Source of the DNA: an uncultured Prevotella sp.
GTDB lineage: Bacteria; Bacteroidota; Bacteroidia; Bacteroidales; Bacteroidaceae
Assembly: GCA_946548085.1 (NCBI GenBank)
Contig: CAMNPN010000082.1
Location: 1-32,002 of the forward strand
Length of the DNA: 32,002 bases
Reading direction: 5' to 3'
How positions within the stretch are numbered: position 1 is the stretch's first letter; each line of letters opens with the position of its first letter. This document shows, piece after piece, positions 28,048-32,002 of this stretch. The position numbers were made by a program, and so were the translations under genes. Under the pieces are notes generated by a model, which searched no databases, was not told where the DNA came from, and saw nothing but the letters and a program-made list of their open reading frames with translations.

Positions 28048-30159
28048 TTATTTTATGACTTTACGGTAACCTTTCCTTGTTTTGGCAATATAGATACCAT
28101 GCCTGATGACATCAGTCTTGTGACCGTCAAGAGAATAAAATATTTCTTTAGGGTTTGTTTTTGTCATACACTCTATGGATGTGCTATTCAGCCGACTGAT
28201 CATATCGTTAAGAAAAAATAGGTGGTTACATAGCCAGTCAACCATCTTGTTGACTTCATCTGAAACGGGAAGATATTCTTTTCCCCATCTTTCCATATCG
28301 TATTTTAATGACAGATTCAGTGCCTCTCCGTATTCAGAGTGAGAGAAAGACGAAAGACTGTCAGAAATGGCAGTCGTAATAGTAGGATATACTTGTTTCC
28401 AGAGATTCGTATAAGTTTCGATAAATGGTATCTTATTCGTATTCCTAAACAAATCAAATATAAAGAAGGCTGACCATTGGTGTATGCTTGACCAGTCATT
28501 AAGTCTTCTGTCGTCCAAGATCGTGTCGAAGTCCCACAGAGGCCCCATCTTAATTTTGCTGTCATTCGTGTTATCATGTTTTGTTAAGAAGATATTTGAG
28601 CCGCCTGCGTCGTAGGTTCCAAGTATGTCGTGGGCAAGTACCCATGCGGCTACAGATTGAATATCTAAATATTTCTCATAAGTACCTAACCTAATGGATT
28701 CTTCCATGTCGAAGATGATATCTTTGAAGAGTTCAAAGTCTTCTGAACCTTCAGGATATTTAAACGTGTAGCATTCTGGATAGCTGGTACTGGGAATATA
28801 ATAGTTCTCGTTCCACCAATAAGCATCATACTCCATGATAAATCCTGTCTTGTCTATGTTAAGGCGACAGTTTGTGTTCCTCTTCACGGATTCAGAAAGA
28901 ATGTAGACTCCCCTATATTGGTCATTTATAAAGACGTTGACGTATCCAAAAGTAGGTGTCCACTGTACTCCTATTATTCTACTAACGATGCTGCCAAGAA
29001 GAGTGTTTAGCATTCCTTGGTGACCTGTCAATAGCACCCACTCTTTATCACGATATTTGTTCTCATTGCCTCGACAAAGAATGTCGCCCTGCTGTTGGAG
29101 TTTGATTTTGAAAGGTTTCTTTTCTTCGTGGGCGCTTGTGTTGCCTCGTATCTTGATGGTCATACCCTTTTCCCCATTGCTGAATTCCCCGCTGTCGAAC
29201 ATGCATGAGTCTTTTTGCCAAATGGAAATTCTTCCCGGTACTTTTGTAGCATTGGTGATGCTGAACCCCATCCGCCCTTCAGGGGCACTGACATATTCAC
29301 ATGAAGGCTCCTCGCCGTTAACAGTTTCTATCAAAACGACAGGAAGGCCTAATTGTGAAATCGCCTGAATACTTTGCGCCTCAACGCAATGAAGAGCGAT
29401 GGTTATTAGCAATGCTATCGTTGAGTAAAACCGCTTGAGGATATAACTGACTGCTTTGTAATTAAGTCGACTATAAGTACTGACGGACATTTTCCCTGTT
29501 GAGATATGTTCGTTGTCGTATATCTTGAGTCTGGGGACATATACGACTTTAAGGCCGGCCTCTCTGCATAATTCTGCCAAGTAGATCTCCTCACAGAAAA
29601 GAAAAACCGGATAATCGATAATCCCGTTTTTGAGGAAAAAAGCTTTAGTTAGGATAATGAATGATCCATGACCAGCATAAATGAATTTGCGATTAAGTGG
29701 CTGCGCTCTCTTTCGGCGATATAAAGTTTTGGTATAGATGCTGTGCATGAAAGGTAAACGATGAATCATTTTTAATAACCATAGTTTGTTGTGTGAATAG
29801 CGGTCGGATATTTTAGGGTTTAAATCTCTATTCTCTTGTCGCGACCAAATTTGTGGGGCTATCCAGCCTGTGTCTTCAGTGCAGTCGTAGGCAACCAGTT
29901 TTGCGAAAAAATCCTTTTCTAATGTTAGGTCAACATTACTGATAATGACGTAGTCGTAGGCAACAGGGTGATTTTTCTGCATCATGCGTTTTACGGCTCC
30001 AAAGTATCCAGGGTTGTCTTTATCATTGTTGTTGGTGACGAAGGTGTCTACACTCACTTTGTCACCAGCAGTTTTGGCTGCACGTTCTATGGATGCAAGA
30101 TAAAGGTCTCGTTCCTTGTCAGAATGATAAGAGACGCAAAAGATAGCTATTTTTATCAT
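28048..30159 (-). CDS. Fusion of a GT2-like glycosyltransferase and a secreted CotH kinase domain
   Basis: 703 residues in one frame. Residues 1-235 are a GT2-like domain (MIKIAIFCVSYHSDKERDLY, YVIISNVDLTLEKDF, CEEIYLAELCREAGLKVVYVPR). Residues 241-262 (LKRFYSTIALLITIALHCVEAQ) look exactly like a Sec signal peptide. Residues 285-655 form a CotH domain: MTIKIRGNTSAHEEKKPFKIKL (333-354), EWVLLTGHQGMLNTL, YRGVYILSESVKRN (415-428) and MGPLWDFDTILD (538-549). CotH proteins are atypical kinases that phosphorylate secreted proteins. The last 32 residues (from EIFYSLDGHKTDVIRHGIYI) match the C-terminal motif of exported Bacteroidetes proteins. No internal start codon is placed to begin the CotH part separately. 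The fusion would put the GT in the cytosol and the kinase outside; a recent gene fusion is the alternative to a designed one. Confidence 0.85.
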   Translation of the reverse strand: MIKIAIFCVSYHSDKERDLYLASIERAAKTAGDKVSVDTFVTNNNDKDNPGYFGAVKRMMQKNHPVAYDYVIISNVDLTLEKDFFAKLVAYDCTEDTGWIAPQIWSRQENRDLNPKISDRYSHNKLWLLKMIHRLPFMHSIYTKTLYRRKRAQPLNRKFIYAGHGSFIILTKAFFLKNGIIDYPVFLFCEEIYLAELCREAGLKVVYVPRLKIYDNEHISTGKMSVSTYSRLNYKAVSYILKRFYSTIALLITIALHCVEAQSIQAISQLGLPVVLIETVNGEEPSCEYVSAPEGRMGFSITNATKVPGRISIWQKDSCMFDSGEFSNGEKGMTIKIRGNTSAHEEKKPFKIKLQQQGDILCRGNENKYRDKEWVLLTGHQGMLNTLLGSIVSRIIGVQWTPTFGYVNVFINDQYRGVYILSESVKRNTNCRLNIDKTGFIMEYDAYWWNENYYIPSTSYPECYTFKYPEGSEDFELFKDIIFDMEESIRLGTYEKYLDIQSVAAWVLAHDILGTYDAGGSNIFLTKHDNTNDSKIKMGPLWDFDTILDDRRLNDWSSIHQWSAFFIFDLFRNTNKIPFIETYTNLWKQVYPTITTAISDSLSSFSHSEYGEALNLSLKYDMERWGKEYLPVSDEVNKMVDWLCNHLFFLNDMISRLNSTSIECMTKTNPKEIFYSLDGHKTDVIRHGIYIAKTRKGYRKVIK

Positions 30160-30257
30160 GTTTACATCTGCTATGTTCTTGTATTTATATTCAGAACTAT
30201 GGGAATTTGTAGAAAACTATTATCCTATCGCAGAGAAAAGTATGTCGAACAGTCTGA

Positions 30258-31451
30258 TCACTGTATGATGTCCTTGAAGTTCGTGAGTACGAATTCCACC
30301 TCTTCATCCGTCAGCCGTGTGTGCAACGGAAGCGTAATCTCGTTGACAAACAGGTTGTAGGCGTTGGGGAAGTCCTTGATGTCGAATCCCATCTGCTTGT
30401 AGGCCGTCATCATCGGCAGGGGCTTGTAGTGCACGTTGCAGGCAATTTCCCGGCGGGCCATCTCCGTGATGACCTCGTTGCGATAGTCCCCGTCTTTGCC
30501 CAGCAGCCTTACCTGGTAAAGGTGTCCCGACGAGGTGTGCTCTGCCGTATAGTGGTCGCGAACCTGCACGTTCAGGCCTTTCAGGGCATCGTCGTAGCGC
30601 TCGATGAGCTGTCGCCTGCGGGCCAGCAGCTGGGGGTAGCGCTTCATCTGCACCAGTCCGATGGCGGCGGTCAGGTCGGTCATGTTGCTCTTGTAGGCAG
30701 GTGTCAGCACATCGTACTCCCAGGCGCCAAGCTTGGTCTTCGCCAGCGCGTCCTTGCTCTGCCCGTGGAGAGAGTTCAGCTGGAACTGGTTGTAGAGCCA
30801 CTCATCGTCGATGCCCTTGATGGGGCGCCAGGTCAGGGCTCCCCCCTCGGCCGTGGTGAAGTTCTTTACTGCGTGGAAGGAGAAGGATGTAAAGTCGCTC
30901 ACGCTGCCTATCATCTTGTCGTGCCACTTGGCGCCGAAGGCGTGTGCGGCGTCGTCAACCACGATGACGCGCCCTATCGCCTCCTGCAGCGCGTTGGCAG
31001 GGCGGAACAGGCTGCGCTTGCTCTCTACGATGGCCGTGATCTTGGCGTAATCGCAGGGCACGCCGCCCAGGTCTACGGGAATGATCACCTTCGTACGCTC
31101 GTTGATGGCGTCGGCCAGCCTCTCGTAGTCCATCTCGTAAGAGTCGGGCTGGGTGTCGATCAGTACCAGCTTCGCCCCGACATGACAGACGGGACTTGCT
31201 GAAGCCGTGTACGTGAAGGCCGAGGTGATGACCTCGTCGCCAGGGCCGATGCCCAGTATGCGGAGGATCGACTCCAGGCAGGCGGTGGCGGAATTCTGGC
31301 ACACGGCCTTCTGCGTCTGGCAGTATTCGGCAATCTGCCGCTCAAACTCCTTTGTCCGCGGACCAGTCGTGATCCATCCCGAGAGCAGCGCGCGGCTTAC
31401 CTCCTGGACTTCTTGTTCTGTAATATCTGGTGGAGAGAAAGATATCTTCAT
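30258..31451 (-). CDS. DegT/DnrJ/EryC1/StrS-type sugar aminotransferase
   Basis: 397 residues. The PLP lysine is Lys196 in SFHAVKNFTTAEGG, with the cofactor Asp166 in VIVVDDAAHAFGAKW. The N-terminal GWITTGPRTKEFERQI and C-terminal EIACNVHYKPLPMM are standard for the family. It aminates nucleotide-bound 3- or 4-keto sugars with glutamate as donor, producing amino sugars for surface glycans. It is the first complete gene behind the capsule promoter. It is GC-rich compared with the genes from 23400 to 30160, i.e. core-like, so it probably came into the locus separately. The start is ATG 31449-31451, three bases after the glycosyltransferase stub. Confidence 0.93.
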   Translation of the reverse strand: MKISFSPPDITEQEVQEVSRALLSGWITTGPRTKEFERQIAEYCQTQKAVCQNSATACLESILRILGIGPGDEVITSAFTYTASASPVCHVGAKLVLIDTQPDSYEMDYERLADAINERTKVIIPVDLGGVPCDYAKITAIVESKRSLFRPANALQEAIGRVIVVDDAAHAFGAKWHDKMIGSVSDFTSFSFHAVKNFTTAEGGALTWRPIKGIDDEWLYNQFQLNSLHGQSKDALAKTKLGAWEYDVLTPAYKSNMTDLTAAIGLVQMKRYPQLLARRRQLIERYDDALKGLNVQVRDHYTAEHTSSGHLYQVRLLGKDGDYRNEVITEMARREIACNVHYKPLPMMTAYKQMGFDIKDFPNAYNLFVNEITLPLHTRLTDEEVEFVLTNFKDIIQ

Positions 31452-31454
31452 AAG

Positions 31455-31559
31455 CTATCTGTTTGGATAATCCTGCTCCAGAATCGACGTCACACACTTC
31501 TCAATGAATCTTTCTTCATTGAAAAGCGGGCAGATGACTGATACTGTTCGAACGTTCAT
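31455..31559 (-). pseudogene. 34-codon stub of a GT2 glycosyltransferase
   Basis: ATG 31557-31559 to TAG 31455-31457. The 34 residues begin MNVRTVSVICPLFNEERFIE and end KCVTSILEQDYPNR, which is the first strand and helix of a family 2 glycosyltransferase (VSVI-P-NEE-I-SIL-Q-YP). Everything after that is replaced by the DegT gene. The stub follows an AAAAGGAT leader and the -7 box at 31596-31603, so it looks like the retained start of an older operon gene whose body was lost. It may still be translated as a leader peptide. Confidence 0.7.
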
Positions 31560-31595
31560 TTATCCTTTTAACGTTATTTTTCTGCAATTAGTGTG

Positions 31596-31603
31596 CAAAG
31601 GTA
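31596..31603 (-). promoter_or_regulatory. -7 box of the DegT/CotH unit (TACCTTTG)
   Basis: On the minus strand TACCTTTG followed by CACAC, 36 bases before the stub ATG at 31559. Confidence 0.7.
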
Positions 31604-31687
31604 CAACTTTTTTTCTTCTTACAAAGCCAAAATGCAAAAAATCACTCTTTTTACCCCTTTTACCTTTATATATATCTAAAATAGGTG

Positions 31688-31695
31688 CAAAGGTA
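31688..31695 (-). promoter_or_regulatory. Second, upstream -7 box (TACCTTTG)
   Basis: Identical eight bases followed by CACC on the minus strand, 92 bases further upstream. It could be a tandem promoter for the same unit. Confidence 0.5.
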
Positions 31696-31783
31696 AGGGG
31701 AAAGTGAGTCTGTGTGATGGCAAGCCCCATTTACCCCTCCCCCCCTGATCTTGCATAACGCTGTTGGCGAGTGCTATATGCAT

Positions 31784-31849
31784 TGTTGCTGATGCCTCTT
31801 TATGATGTTGCTAATGCCTCTTTATACTGTTGCCGATGCCCCTTTATGT
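31784..31849. repeat. 22-bp tandem repeat A, three units
   Basis: Units at 31784-31805, 31806-31827 and 31828-31849, each starting TGTTGCyrATGCCyCTTTAT with a variable last two bases. The 22-base phase continues on both sides with TGTTG at 31762 and TGTTTG at 31850, so two degenerate units may flank the clear ones. Confidence 0.85.
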
Positions 31850-31936
31850 TGTTTGAAGGTATTGCTTACAGGGAAAGCAGATACTCCTTATAGGGTGAAA
31901 GCCCTATTCCCGCAGGGGTTTTACCCTATCCTTACT

Positions 31937-32002
31937 ATCGTTTGCCTATACTCAAACAATCGTTCGCCTATACTCAAACGATCGTTCGGCTATAGGCAAA
32001 CG
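31937..32002. repeat. 22-bp tandem repeat B, three units up to the window edge
   Basis: Units at 31937-31958, 31959-31980 and 31981-32002, each starting ATCGTTyGsCTATA and ending CAAACr. The array is cut by the window end, so there may be more copies. The unit junctions create the palindrome AACGATCGTT. Confidence 0.85.

Larger units (their letters stand above)
31560..32002. other. Gene-free upstream region of the capsule operon with promoters and repeats
   Basis: 443 bases without a supported ORF. It contains two leftward -7 boxes, a T-rich tract (31604-31670), two sets of 22-bp tandem repeats and a small set of pairing words ATAGGGT (31890-31896), CCCTAT (31902-31907) and ACCCTAT (31923-31929) that could form alternative hairpins in a leader RNA. 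Confidence 0.6.

Noticed and set aside
30321..31202. 293-codon open frame on the plus strand inside the DegT gene
   Set aside because: Antisense shadow of a GC-rich gene with intact PLP motifs on the other strand.
23408..31559. A complete capsule locus with flippase and polymerase
   Set aside because: No Wzx, Wzy, ABC exporter or chain-length gene is present in the window; these must lie elsewhere.
31784..32002. CRISPR array
   Set aside because: The repeats are head-to-tail with no unique spacers, the unit is only 22 bases, and no cas gene is visible.
1..32002. tRNA, rRNA or riboswitch genes
   Set aside because: No cloverleaf, rRNA core sequence or known riboswitch consensus was recognised by eye in the intergenic regions; a covariance-model search was not possible.

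Overview
The window reads as chromosome of a Bacteroidales bacterium, most likely Prevotellaceae. Most transcription units start behind a Bacteroidetes-type -7 box (TAnnTTTG), Shine-Dalgarno sequences are mostly absent, and several families are typical of the group: a hybrid two-component protein with an AraC output domain, DUF4380, DUF308, a Wzi-type porin, type B L31 and a VirE/DUF3874 fragment. The genus is inference; no rRNA or tRNA gene is visible.

Region 1 (1-5562) is an accessory defence island in decay. It holds the tail of a VirE/DUF3874 protein, an N-terminally truncated AAA ATPase joined to a truncated TOPRIM-like partner, an apparently intact type II restriction-modification pair (C5-cytosine methyltransferase plus an MvaI/BcnI-like nuclease), a short membrane protein, the 3' end of a type I specificity gene (hsdS) and a small repeat-containing ORF. 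A 30-bp exact direct repeat, part of the ATPase gene, recurs 4.65 kb away at the far end of the island.

Region 2 (5563-21250) is housekeeping. It contains a coupled operon on the minus strand (polyprenol-phosphate glycosyltransferase, PlsC-type acyltransferase, membrane metallophosphoesterase), mfd on the plus strand with a palindromic repeat inside its reading frame, an Hsp20 chaperone, a secreted DUF4380 protein, a TrpB2-type tryptophan synthase beta chain, a hybrid two-component regulator lacking the usual periplasmic sensor, a Cys-type glutathione peroxidase, ribosomal protein L31 type B, uridine kinase, a DUF308 membrane protein, a histidine phosphatase and a secreted Gly/Ser/Arg-rich protein.

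Region 3 (21385-32002) is a surface-polysaccharide locus. On the plus strand are a Wzi-family outer-membrane protein and a lipoprotein. On the minus strand one unit starts at a promoter near 31600 and runs through a 34-codon glycosyltransferase stub, a DegT-type sugar aminotransferase and an unusual glycosyltransferase-CotH kinase fusion. A second unit has its own promoter near 27980 and comprises a CitE/HpcH-type lyase/aldolase, a fold-type III PLP decarboxylase, an initiating phosphoglycosyl transferase, a branched-chain-type aminotransferase and a GT2 glycosyltransferase. The three small-molecule enzymes inside this glycan operon suggest that it makes a non-sugar building block (an amine or amino-acid-like substituent) for the glycan. 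This cassette, the GT-CotH fusion and the rearranged edges are the best candidates for undescribed biology. The far right end carries two separate triplets of 22-bp tandem repeats upstream of the capsule promoter.
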